Shown here in pieces: positions 1 through 6,829 of a stretch of 13,840 nt of DNA. A model generated the notes under the pieces. That model was not told the DNA's origin. It did not search any database and worked only from the letters and a program-made list of their open reading frames with translations. The stretch's first letter is position 1. Each line of letters begins with the position of its first letter. Location of the stretch: NCBI GenBank assembly GCA_964370965.1, contig CAYJLW010000094.1, positions 1 to 13,840 on the forward strand. Reading direction: 5' to 3'. The position numbers and the translations under genes were made by a program. The stretch is from CAYJLW01 sp964370965. Its GTDB lineage: Bacteria; Actinomycetota; Acidimicrobiia; UBA2766.

Positions 1-104
1 CGGGCCTTAGGCCTGACCGGGGTCGGTGAGTTCGGGTTGGGGAGACCGGCGCCGGGCCTTAGGCCTGACCGGGGTCGGTGAGTTCGGGTTGGGGAGACCG
101 GCGC
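1..104. repeat. 52-bp perfect tandem repeat (two copies, possibly more to the left)
   Basis: Bases 1-52 and 53-104 are identical, and only the first three bases of a third unit follow before the sequence diverges near the cheX stop. The unit length is not a multiple of three and no gene covers the area, so this looks non-coding. Each unit carries GGCC-TTA-GGCC near its start and ends so that the unit junctions form the 10-base palindrome CCGGCGCCGG (46-55 and 98-107). The window begins exactly at a unit boundary, so the array may extend beyond the left edge. It lies just downstream of cheX. The last 25 bases of the unit resemble a segment upstream of fliL. Its function is unknown. Confidence 0.9.
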
Positions 105-110
105 CGGAGC

Positions 111-563
111 CTACGCGGCGTCCTCGCGCTCGAAGAGGGAGACGACGAGGGGTTCACCGTCGCAGTCGAAGGCGATCTGGTTCACCAGCCGGCCCCCGGG
201 GACCGTCTGGCTGTAGTCCGTGCCGTGAGTGACAGTGGGCAGCGTGAGGTGGCAGGGCGGGGGAAGCAGGGACTTGAGGTTCCCGCCCGTCATGTTGGAG
301 AGCTCGCCCACGGAGTCCTGGATGTCCTCCTCCGTGGCCGAGGTGGGGTCGATCTCGAAGATGAGGCTGCTCACGCGCCGGGCGAGGTCCTCGGAGAAGT
401 GCACGCTCACGGCCCCCTCCCAGGCGCCGGTGAGGTGCACGCATCCCGTGAAGTAGTGGGAGTCGCTGCCGGCTGGGGGCAGCTCCGCGGGCTCGATGCC
501 GAGGCCGAGGACGGTCGTCCAGATCGTCTCGGCCACGTCGCGGATCGTGGTGTCGTCGAGCAT
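111..563 (-). CDS. cheX: CheX-like chemotaxis protein (probable CheY-P phosphatase)
   Basis: This 150-residue protein belongs by appearance to the CheX/CheC group, which removes phosphate from CheY-P in the cytoplasm and ends the flagellar signal. The diagnostic stretch is DSVGELSNMTGGNLKS (residues 83-98). It has the E-x-x-N pair (E87, N90) that holds the phosphatase glutamate and asparagine in this family, followed by the conserved glycine-rich turn. The length fits a single-domain CheX and there is no membrane segment. The ATG follows AGGAGGAG, which overlaps the cheR stop codon (gap of 12 bases), so translation is probably coupled to cheR. It is the last gene of the che run, and no cheC, cheD or cheZ is in the window, so it may be the main phosphatase here. 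Assignment to CheX rather than CheC rests on length and the single ExxN motif. Confidence 0.82.
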   Translation of the reverse strand: MLDDTTIRDVAETIWTTVLGLGIEPAELPPAGSDSHYFTGCVHLTGAWEGAVSVHFSEDLARRVSSLIFEIDPTSATEEDIQDSVGELSNMTGGNLKSLLPPPCHLTLPTVTHGTDYSQTVPGGRLVNQIAFDCDGEPLVVSLFEREDAA

Positions 564-575
564 GTCGTTCTCCTC

Positions 576-1442
576 CTAGGCCTGGTGGTCCGGATCGAGC
601 GAGAAGCAGGCCGTGCCGGCCACCGCCACACGTTGGTACGCGGAATGGATGTTCAACGTGCTCTCCGCGCCCCCGAGGAACAGGTACGCCCGGGGGTGCA
701 TCTTGGAGCGGAGCCGGTCCAGGATCGCCGCCTTCGTGGGGTGGTCGAAGTAGATGAGGACGTTGCGCATGAACACGATGTCCAGCTCCGGCATGTGCGG
801 CCAGTCCCGGCAGAGGTTGAGCTCCCGGAAGTCGATCAGGCGCCGCAGCCGCTCGTCGACCTCCCATTCGGTCCCCGCCCGTTTGAAGTACCGCACGAGG
901 TAGGGGGCCGGAAGGCCGCGGTTCACCTCGAGCTGCGTGTAGCGGCCCGTACGGGAGCGGGCGAGCATCTCCTGGGAGATGTCGCTGGCGACGAACGTGA
1001 CCCGCCAGTCGAGGATCTCGGGGAAGTGCTCGGCCAGGACCATGGCGACCGTGTACGGCTCCTGGCCGCTGGAGCTCGCCGCGCACCAGATGTTCAGGCT
1101 CCGCTGGGGCCGGCGGCGCTCGATCACGTCGGGGAGGATGTGCTCCTTCAACACCTCGAAGGGCTTGATGTCGCGGAAGAACGACGTCTCGTTCGTCGTC
1201 ATGGCGTCGACGGCCTTCTGGCAGAGGGCCCGCCCGGAGGGTGCCCGCATGGCGGTGACGAGCTCGTCGATGGAGCCGAACCCCTCCCGGCGGGCGAGGG
1301 GGCCGAGGCGGGCCTCGACGAGGTAGGCCTTGTCCCGCTCCAGCACGATGGCCGCCTCCTGGCGCACCAGGTTGCGGACGAAGTCGAGGGCCTCGGGCGA
1401 GAGATCGCTCTGCTTGGCCGCGGCCGTGGTCGTGGTGGTCAC
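576..1442 (-). CDS. cheR: Chemotaxis protein methyltransferase CheR
   Basis: The 288-residue product transfers methyl groups from S-adenosylmethionine to glutamates on MCP cytoplasmic helices, opposing CheB. An all-helical N-terminal domain (about residues 14-75) precedes TTNETSFFRD (82-91), the typical CheR sequence at the domain boundary. The SAM-binding motif WCAASSSGQEPYT spans 119-131, ASDIS is at 152-156, and DIVFMRNVLIYFD (221-233) and LGGAES (256-261) complete the fold. The GTG start at 1442 was chosen because GGGAGG lies just upstream and the GTG overlaps the cheB stop as GTGA. The frame stays open further upstream, but that part is an arginine-rich shadow of cheB. The first residues are an odd Thr/Ala run (VTTTTTAAAK). 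It sits between cheB and cheX in a coupled operon. Confidence 0.93.
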   Translation of the reverse strand: MTTTTTAAAKQSDLSPEALDFVRNLVRQEAAIVLERDKAYLVEARLGPLARREGFGSIDELVTAMRAPSGRALCQKAVDAMTTNETSFFRDIKPFEVLKEHILPDVIERRRPQRSLNIWCAASSSGQEPYTVAMVLAEHFPEILDWRVTFVASDISQEMLARSRTGRYTQLEVNRGLPAPYLVRYFKRAGTEWEVDERLRRLIDFRELNLCRDWPHMPELDIVFMRNVLIYFDHPTKAAILDRLRSKMHPRAYLFLGGAESTLNIHSAYQRVAVAGTACFSLDPDHQA

Positions 1443-2587
1443 CTTGTGCCTCCCGTGCTCGCCGGCCTCCCAGCCCCTGCCAGATCCGTGCCGATGCGGC
1501 GCCCCTCGGCGGTGCGCCGCATGATCTCCCCCGCCACGCGGTCGACGGGGAGGACTGAGTCCGCCAGGCCGGCGCCGGCCACGAAGCCCGGCATCCCCCA
1601 CACCACCGACGTGGCCTTGTCCTGGACGACGACCGCCCCGCCCGCCTCCTTGATGCGCTCGCAGCCCCGGAGGCCGTCCTGGCCCATCCCTGTGAGCACG
1701 ACGGCGAGCACACCGGGGCCGTACGTCTCGACCGCCGAGCGGAACATGACGTCCACGGCGGGCCGACAGGAGTTCTCGGGCGGTTCCTGGTCGAGGCGCA
1801 CCGCGACGGTCGTGCCCGAGCGCCGCACGCGCATGTGGTGGTCGCCGGGAGCGATCCACACGCGCCCGGCCTCGACGACGCCGCCTTCCTCGGCCTCCGC
1901 GACGGCGAGGTCGCACATCTTGTCGAGGCGTTCTCCGAGGAGGCGGGTGAAGATCGGCGGCATGTGCTGCACGACGAGAACGGGCACCGAAAAGTCGCGG
2001 GGCAGCGCCGGGACGACCTCGGCGAGGGCGTTCGGGCCTCCGGTGGACACGCCGATCACGACGACGTCCACGCGAGACGGCAACGCTCCCGGGCGAGCCG
2101 GTCGGGTCACGGAACGCCGGGCGTCCGCCGCCGGGCGCACGGGGCCGGGGGCCGCCGCCGGCAGAACGTGCGGCACCTTGGCGACGCAGAGGGACTTGAT
2201 CTTCGGGACGAGGTCGGCTCTGATGCGCCGCATGCCCTCGCCGACGCTGCCCACGTTCGAGGGCTTCGTGACGTAGTCGGCGGCCCCGAGAGCGAGGGCG
2301 TCCAGCGTGACCCGGGCACCCCGCTCGGTGAGCGTGCTGAACATGATCACGGGCAGCCGCGGGTACAGCTTGCGGAGCTCGGCGAGGGTCTCGAGGCCGT
2401 CCATGTCGGGCATCTCGATGTCGAGGGTGACGACGTCGGGGTTCACCTGGGCGATCTTCGCCAGGGCGATGCGCCCGTTGGCGGCGACACCGGCCACCTC
2501 GATGTCGGGATCCTCCGAGAGGGCGTCGGTGACCAGCTTCCGCACGACGACGGCGTCGTCGACCACGAGGACGCGGATCTTGCCCAT
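1439..2587 (-). CDS. cheB: Chemotaxis response regulator protein-glutamate methylesterase CheB
   Basis: CheB demethylates (and deamidates) MCP glutamates when its receiver domain is phosphorylated by CheA. In the 382-residue form the receiver covers about residues 1-120, with the acidic pair D10/D11, phospho-acceptor D56 in TLDIEMPDMDG, T85 and K108. A Pro/Ala/Arg-rich linker follows (about 135-172). The methylesterase domain then shows the catalytic triad: S181 in GVSTGGP, H208 in VVQHMPP and D304 in LTGMGQDG. The ATG at 2587 gives the usual MGKIRVLVVDD start. A TTG six bases upstream (2593) overlaps the cheY stop as TTGA and is a possible alternative, adding two residues. The stop overlaps the cheR start by four bases. 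All key residues are present. Confidence 0.94.
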   Translation of the reverse strand: MGKIRVLVVDDAVVVRKLVTDALSEDPDIEVAGVAANGRIALAKIAQVNPDVVTLDIEMPDMDGLETLAELRKLYPRLPVIMFSTLTERGARVTLDALALGAADYVTKPSNVGSVGEGMRRIRADLVPKIKSLCVAKVPHVLPAAAPGPVRPAADARRSVTRPARPGALPSRVDVVVIGVSTGGPNALAEVVPALPRDFSVPVLVVQHMPPIFTRLLGERLDKMCDLAVAEAEEGGVVEAGRVWIAPGDHHMRVRRSGTTVAVRLDQEPPENSCRPAVDVMFRSAVETYGPGVLAVVLTGMGQDGLRGCERIKEAGGAVVVQDKATSVVWGMPGFVAGAGLADSVLPVDRVAGEIMRRTAEGRRIGTDLAGAGRPASTGGTR

Positions 2588-2589
2588 CG

Positions 2590-2967
2590 TCAACCGGCCC
2601 TCGCGCCGAGGAGGTCGAGCTTCTCCTCGATGATCTCGCGGGTGAAGGGCTTCATGACATACTCGTTCGCCCCCGCCTGCAGGGCGACCACGACCTGTTC
2701 CATCTCGGTCTCCGTCGTCACCATCATGAGGAGGAGGTCGTCGTAGGCGCTGTTCGCCCGCACGGCGTGGACGAACTCGAGCCCGTTCATCTCGGGCATG
2801 TTCCAGTCGACGAGGGCGAGGCTGACGTCGGGCAGCTCCCTGAGGCGATCGAGGGCCTCGCGGCCGTGGGCGGCCTCGGCGACCTCGAAACCCACCTCAC
2901 GGAGGATCCGTGACACGAGGAGCCGCGCCGTGCGGGAGTCGTCGACGACGAGTGCTTGGTTGCTCAT
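2590..2967 (-). CDS. cheY: Chemotaxis response regulator CheY
   Basis: This is a single-domain receiver of 125 residues. Phosphorylated by CheA, such proteins diffuse to the flagellar switch (FliM/FliN) and change rotation. Visible landmarks are the acidic pair D9/D10, phospho-acceptor D54 in ALVDWNMPEMNG, the conserved switch threonine T84, Y103 at the position of the E. coli switch tyrosine, and K106 in VMKPF. There is no output domain, which excludes a transcription regulator. The ATG is preceded by GGAGACAGAGGG. It follows the first MCP gene after a 55-base gap holding a GC hairpin, and its stop touches the cheB start region. A diguanylate-cyclase-type or other stand-alone receiver is possible in principle, but the neighbourhood makes CheY clear. 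Confidence 0.92.
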   Translation of the reverse strand: MSNQALVVDDSRTARLLVSRILREVGFEVAEAAHGREALDRLRELPDVSLALVDWNMPEMNGLEFVHAVRANSAYDDLLLMMVTTETEMEQVVVALQAGANEYVMKPFTREIIEEKLDLLGARAG

Positions 2968-2992
2968 CCCTCTGTCTCCATTCCTGTGCTCG

Positions 2993-3017
2993 TGGGAGGG
3001 GGAGCGGCCCCCCCCCG
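2993..3017 (-). terminator. GC-rich hairpin between MCP1 and cheY
   Basis: G-rich and C-rich arms face each other around the loop AGCGG (3003-3007): five G-C pairs next to the loop, one mismatch (2997/3013), three more G-C pairs and a T-G closing pair. It lies in the 55-base gap after the MCP1 stop. No T-run follows in the minus direction, so it could be a weak terminator, an attenuator or a processing site before cheY-cheB-cheR-cheX. The C arm includes a run of nine Cs (3008-3016). Confidence 0.4.
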
Positions 3018-3022
3018 GACTC

Positions 3023-4618
3023 CTAGTAGTGGAACTGGCCCACGAGCCCTTCCAGCTCGCCGGCCATGCGGCTGAGGTCCTCGGCCGCCTGCTGGGTGGA
3101 ACCCACCCCGTCCGCGGTGCTCTGGGCCGCCTGGGCGACCCCGGAGATGTTCTCGGAGATCTCCTGGGAGCCCCGCGCCGCCTCCGCCACGTTGCGCCCG
3201 ATCTCGTTCGTGGTCGCCGCCTGCTCCTCGACCGCGGAGGCGATCGTGTTCTGGATGTCGTTGATCTGGGAGATGATCTCGGTGATCCGCCCGATGGAGG
3301 TCACCGCCTCGGTGGTGTCACCCTGGATCGTCTCGATCTTGCGCGAGATGTCCTCGGTGGCCCGCGCCGTCTCGTTCGCGAGGTCCTTCACCTCGTTGGC
3401 GACCACGGCGAAGCCCTTGCCGGACTCACCCGCCCGCGCCGCCTCGATCGTGGCGTTCAACGCCAGCAGGTTCGTCTGCTCCGCGATCGACGTGATCACC
3501 TTCACCACGTTGCCGATCTCCACGCTGGACTCGTCCAGCTTGGCGATCTTCGCGTTCGTCGACTGCGCCTCCTCCACGGCGTTCGCCGCCACCCGGGCGG
3601 CGTCCGAGGCGCTCTTGGCGATCTCGGCCACCGACGCCGTCATCTCCTCCACGGCCGTGGCCACCGTCGACACGCTGTGGCTCACCTGTTCACCCCCGGC
3701 GGCGACCACGTTGGACTGCGCCGAGGTCTCCTCGGCGTTCGCCCCCATCTGCGTGCTCACCGCAGTGAGCTCCGCGGCGGCGGCGGCCAGCGTGTCGGAG
3801 TTGTCGCGGATCGATCGCAGGGAGGTGCGCAGGCTCTCGATCGTGGCCCGGAACGAGTCCGCCAGCTCCCCGATCTCGTCGCTGGAGTGGTAGTCGACGG
3901 TCTGGTCCAGCTCCCCGCGGGCGATGCCGGCGGCCACCTGGCTCATCTTGCGCAACGGCCGCGTGATGGAACGGATCGTGGGCACGAGGAGGACGAGGCC
4001 GACCACGAGAACGAGGCACAGGGTGACGACGAGGATCGCCGTCCGCTGGCCGATCAGGCTCGTGGCGTCCTTCTCGATCTTGGCGGCGTCCTCGGTGGCG
4101 AGGGCCACGACCTTGTCGATCGCCGCGCGGTGTGCGTCGTAGTCCTTCTCCAGGGGACCCTCGAGCAGCGCCTCCGCCGCCGCCCGGTCGCCGCTGCGCA
4201 CCGCGGGAACGAACTCGTTCTCGGCGGTCTCGAAGAACCGCTCCGCCGGCCGGTAGGAGTCCTCCAGAAGGAGCCGGCGCATCTCGCCTTCGGGGAGGTT
4301 CTCCGTCCAGTACTCGTGGCGGGTGTCGTAGTCCTTCTTGAGCTGGTCGAGACGGCCGGCGAGCTCGTCCATCTCTTCGGGAGAGGCGCCCATCATCTGG
4401 TGGACGACGAGATCACTCTCCAGGATGTACTCCGGCGGAGGGAGGATGTCCGCGATGAGGTCCTTGTTCAGGACGATCTTGTCGTACGTGGCGCCCTTCA
4501 CCTTCACGGCGTTCATCGTCGAGTACGACAGGACCCCGAACGCCACGAGGCCGACCATGATGACTGTGAACAGCACCACGAGCTTCGTACCGAACTTCAT
4601 GTCTCGCAGCCACCTCAT
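3023..4618 (-). CDS. Transmembrane methyl-accepting chemotaxis protein (MCP1)
   Basis: This 531-residue receptor has the standard layout. TM1 is at about residues 13-33, an outside sensor region at 34-192, TM2 at about 193-213 (ILVVTLCLVLVVGLVLLV), a HAMP domain at about 214-266 and a long helical signalling domain to the end. The hairpin tip that contacts CheA/CheW is seen at about 378-414 (IAEQTNLLALNATIEAARAG). The sensor region is mostly helical and carries LPPPEYILES (59-68), so it may be a four-helix-bundle-like domain; its ligand is unknown. The ATG at 4618 follows AAAGGG with an 8-base spacer; an internal ATG at 4600 (MKFGTKL) is an alternative. The protein ends VGQFHY with no CheR-docking pentapeptide like that of E. 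coli Tar. Residues about 348-516 are encoded by DNA identical to that of MCP2. Confidence 0.93.
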   Translation of the reverse strand: MRWLRDMKFGTKLVVLFTVIMVGLVAFGVLSYSTMNAVKVKGATYDKIVLNKDLIADILPPPEYILESDLVVHQMMGASPEEMDELAGRLDQLKKDYDTRHEYWTENLPEGEMRRLLLEDSYRPAERFFETAENEFVPAVRSGDRAAAEALLEGPLEKDYDAHRAAIDKVVALATEDAAKIEKDATSLIGQRTAILVVTLCLVLVVGLVLLVPTIRSITRPLRKMSQVAAGIARGELDQTVDYHSSDEIGELADSFRATIESLRTSLRSIRDNSDTLAAAAAELTAVSTQMGANAEETSAQSNVVAAGGEQVSHSVSTVATAVEEMTASVAEIAKSASDAARVAANAVEEAQSTNAKIAKLDESSVEIGNVVKVITSIAEQTNLLALNATIEAARAGESGKGFAVVANEVKDLANETARATEDISRKIETIQGDTTEAVTSIGRITEIISQINDIQNTIASAVEEQAATTNEIGRNVAEAARGSQEISENISGVAQAAQSTADGVGSTQQAAEDLSRMAGELEGLVGQFHY

Positions 4619-4657
4619 CCTGCACGCCCTTTCGTTCCCGTCCCTCGGGACGAAGGC

Positions 4658-4681
4658 GCGGGCGGCCCCGAGGCCGCCCGC
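4658..4681 (-). terminator. Strong hairpin between MCP2 and MCP1
   Basis: The arms GCGGGCGGCC (4658-4667) and GGCCGCCCGC (4672-4681) are a perfect 10-bp inverted repeat around a 4-base loop, 10 bases after the MCP2 stop in the minus direction. A second, weaker inverted repeat lies at 4631-4654 (TTCGTTCCCG against CGGGACGAA, with one bulge). There is no T-run. The structures may terminate part of the transcript or stabilise the 3' end of the cheA-cheW-mcp2 message, leaving MCP1 and the downstream genes at another level. Confidence 0.55.
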
Positions 4682-4691
4682 CCTCCTTCTG

Positions 4692-6299
4692 CTAGTAGCT
4701 GAACTCGCCCACGAGCCCCTTCAGCTCGCTGGCCATACGGCTGAGGTCCTCGGCCGCCTGCTGGGTGGAACCCACCCCGTCCGCGGTGCTCTGGGCCGCC
4801 TGGGCGACCCCGGAGATGTTCTCGGAGATCTCCTGGGAGCCCCGCGCCGCCTCCGCCACGTTGCGCCCGATCTCGTTCGTGGTCGCCGCCTGCTCCTCGA
4901 CCGCGGAGGCGATCGTGTTCTGGATGTCGTTGATCTGGGAGATGATCTCGGTGATCCGCCCGATGGAGGTCACCGCCTCGGTGGTGTCACCCTGGATCGT
5001 CTCGATCTTGCGCGAGATGTCCTCGGTGGCCCGCGCCGTCTCGTTCGCGAGGTCCTTCACCTCGTTGGCGACCACGGCGAAGCCCTTGCCGGACTCACCC
5101 GCCCGCGCCGCCTCGATCGTGGCGTTCAACGCCAGCAGGTTCGTCTGCTCCGCGATCGACGTGATCACCTTCACCACGTTGCCGATCTCCACGCTGGACT
5201 CGTCCAGCTTGGCGATCTTCGCGTTCGTCGACTGCGCCTCCTCCACCGCGTTCGCCGCCACCCGGGCGGCGTCCGAGGCGTTCTTGGCGATCTCCCGGAT
5301 ACTCGCCGTCATCTCCTCCACGGCCGTGGCCACGGTCGTGACGCTGCGGCTCACCTGCTCGCCGGCCGCGGCGACCACGTTGGACTGCGCCGAGGTCTCC
5401 TCGGCGTTGGAGCCCATCTGCGTGCTCACCGCCATGAGCTCCTCCGAAGCCGCCGCCAGGGTCTCGGAGCTGGAGTTGATCTGGCCCAGGGAGGCGGACA
5501 GGTTCGCCACGGCCGTGTTCAGGGCCTCGGCCATCTTCGCGGTCTCGTCCGAAGTGGAGACGTCCAGTTGGCGGGTGAGGTCCTTGTGGGCGAGCGCCTC
5601 CAGGCTGTCCACGCTTGCTCCCAACGGGTTGGCGACCCCGCGGGCGATCACGAAGCCCAGGCCCACGGCGAGGGCGACGCCGATGACGAGGAGCACGAGG
5701 GTGAGCGTGCGGGCCCGCGAGGCCGTGGCCTGCGCCTCGTCTTTGAGGGTCTCGCCCGCCTTGTTCTCGATCTTGAAGAGCTCGTCGACCGCCCCCATGG
5801 CCTTCTTGAACGCCGGCATGAGCTCGGTCTCGCGCAGGGCGGTGAAGCCGGCGAAGTCCCCGGCCTTCAACGCCGGGAGACCCTTGGTCTCGATGAGCTC
5901 CTTGTACTCGGGCCAGGCAGCGTTGAACGCGTCCCGGGCCTTCTCGCGCCCGGTCATGTCCGTGGCCTGGTAGCGCTTCTGCGCGCCGTCGACGTCGGCC
6001 CAGAAGCCCTCGACCTGGCCGAAGAGCTCCTGGCGCTTCGCCGGGTCGGCCGTGAGGGCGGCGTCGAGCATCGCCCCCCGGGCCTTCAACATGTTGCCCC
6101 GGGTGACGGCCAGGTCCTGGATCGGGACCGTGACGTCCTTGTAGAGCTTGTCGGTGCTGGCGGCGATGGAGGACTGCTGGGTGAGGCCGAACACGCCGAT
6201 GAACGTCATGACCGCGGCCACGGCCAGGAACGCCGACAGCAGCTTCGTCCTCACGTGGCGGAACCTGAACAACCCTCTTCCCTTCGTCTCTACGGACAT
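4692..6299 (-). CDS. Transmembrane methyl-accepting chemotaxis protein (MCP2)
   Basis: This 535-residue receptor has TM1 at about residues 20-40 (LLSAFLAVAAVMTFIGVFGL), an outside helical sensor region at about 41-197 that resembles the four-helix-bundle MCP type, TM2 at about 198-219 (LTLVLLVIGVALAVGLGFVI), HAMP at about 220-272 and the MCP signalling domain with the conserved tip near 382-418. The ATG is well placed behind AGGAGAGGACCAG. Its sensor region differs from that of MCP1, while the signalling domain is nearly identical, so the two receptors should feed the same CheA/CheW array with different inputs. The protein ends VGEFSY. The gene lies 55 bases after cheW. The ligand cannot be told from sequence. 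The identical DNA block with MCP1 covers about residues 352-521. Confidence 0.93.
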   Translation of the reverse strand: MSVETKGRGLFRFRHVRTKLLSAFLAVAAVMTFIGVFGLTQQSSIAASTDKLYKDVTVPIQDLAVTRGNMLKARGAMLDAALTADPAKRQELFGQVEGFWADVDGAQKRYQATDMTGREKARDAFNAAWPEYKELIETKGLPALKAGDFAGFTALRETELMPAFKKAMGAVDELFKIENKAGETLKDEAQATASRARTLTLVLLVIGVALAVGLGFVIARGVANPLGASVDSLEALAHKDLTRQLDVSTSDETAKMAEALNTAVANLSASLGQINSSSETLAAASEELMAVSTQMGSNAEETSAQSNVVAAAGEQVSRSVTTVATAVEEMTASIREIAKNASDAARVAANAVEEAQSTNAKIAKLDESSVEIGNVVKVITSIAEQTNLLALNATIEAARAGESGKGFAVVANEVKDLANETARATEDISRKIETIQGDTTEAVTSIGRITEIISQINDIQNTIASAVEEQAATTNEIGRNVAEAARGSQEISENISGVAQAAQSTADGVGSTQQAAEDLSRMASELKGLVGEFSY

Positions 6300-6319
6300 C
6301 TGGTCCTCTCCTCCCTCCG

Positions 6320-6339
6320 CCCGGCCCCTGCGAGCCGGG
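6320..6339 (-). terminator. Small hairpin between cheW and MCP2
   Basis: CCCGGC (6320-6325) and GCCGGG (6334-6339) form a 6-bp stem with an 8-base loop, in the 55-base gap after the cheW stop and before the MCP2 ribosome-binding site. It is weak and lacks a T-run. It may act only as an RNA stability or processing element. Confidence 0.25.
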
Positions 6340-6354
6340 TCGACGTCTGATTCA

Positions 6355-6828
6355 CTATGCGTTGGAGCCCGCGAAGGCCTCCACGTTCTCTCCCGGCTGC
6401 CATGTCACGTCCACGGCACGATCTATGTCGAGGACGAGCAGGAGGCGCCCGTCGAGCTTGCACACGCCCGTCAGCAAGTCGCGGACGGCCGGGGAGATCG
6501 TCTCGGGGGGTGACTCGAAGCCGTCGACGTCCACGAGGAGCACGTCCCCGATCTCGTCGACGAGGAGGCTCACGGGTCCGTCGTCGGTCTTCACGACCAC
6601 GTTCATGGGCCGGCGGCCGTGGGGCCGTTCCGGCATCTCGAGGCGGTGGCGGAGGTCGACCGCGGTCACGATCTGGCCCCGCAGGTTGATGAGCCCGCTC
6701 ACGTCCTCGGGGGCGAGGGGCACCGGCGTCATCGCCTGGTAGCGCAACACCTCCTGGACCCGGCGCACCTCGACGCCGAAGTAGCCCCCGTCGAGGGTGA
6801 ACGTGCAGTACTGGCGTTCGACTCCCAT
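6355..6828 (-). CDS. cheW: Chemotaxis coupling protein CheW
   Basis: The 157-residue product is a single CheW domain. CheW links MCP tips to the P5 domain of CheA in the receptor array at the membrane. The core motif GLINLRGQIVTAVDLR (45-60) is the classic CheW signature. LLVDEIGDVLLVD (88-100) and a second SH3-like half ending with LDGRLLLVLDID (125-136) follow. The ATG lies one base after the cheA stop, with GGGAG inside the end of cheA, so the two are almost surely co-translated. The C-terminal tail (about 138-157) is not part of the usual fold. Confidence 0.94.
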   Translation of the reverse strand: MGVERQYCTFTLDGGYFGVEVRRVQEVLRYQAMTPVPLAPEDVSGLINLRGQIVTAVDLRHRLEMPERPHGRRPMNVVVKTDDGPVSLLVDEIGDVLLVDVDGFESPPETISPAVRDLLTGVCKLDGRLLLVLDIDRAVDVTWQPGENVEAFAGSNA

Positions 6829-6829
6829 G

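Noticed and set aside
1..104. Repeat considered as a mobile-element end or attachment site
   Set aside because: There is no integrase, transposase or tRNA nearby, and the tandem rather than inverted arrangement gives no support.
78..2276. 732-codon plus-strand open frame opposite cheX, cheR and cheB
   Set aside because: It is antisense to three well-recognised genes, its product is an Arg/Gly/Ala/Val-rich low-complexity string with no motif, and long antisense frames are expected in high-GC DNA.
3023..6299. Idea that one MCP is a pseudogene duplicate
   Set aside because: Both have full-length frames, two membrane helices, HAMP and complete signalling domains, with good start regions.
2798..6350. 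Two long plus-strand frames (634 and 670 codons) with near-identical middle parts opposite the MCP genes
   Set aside because: Their similarity only mirrors the identical MCP coding block on the other strand. They lack ribosome-binding sites and recognisable domains.
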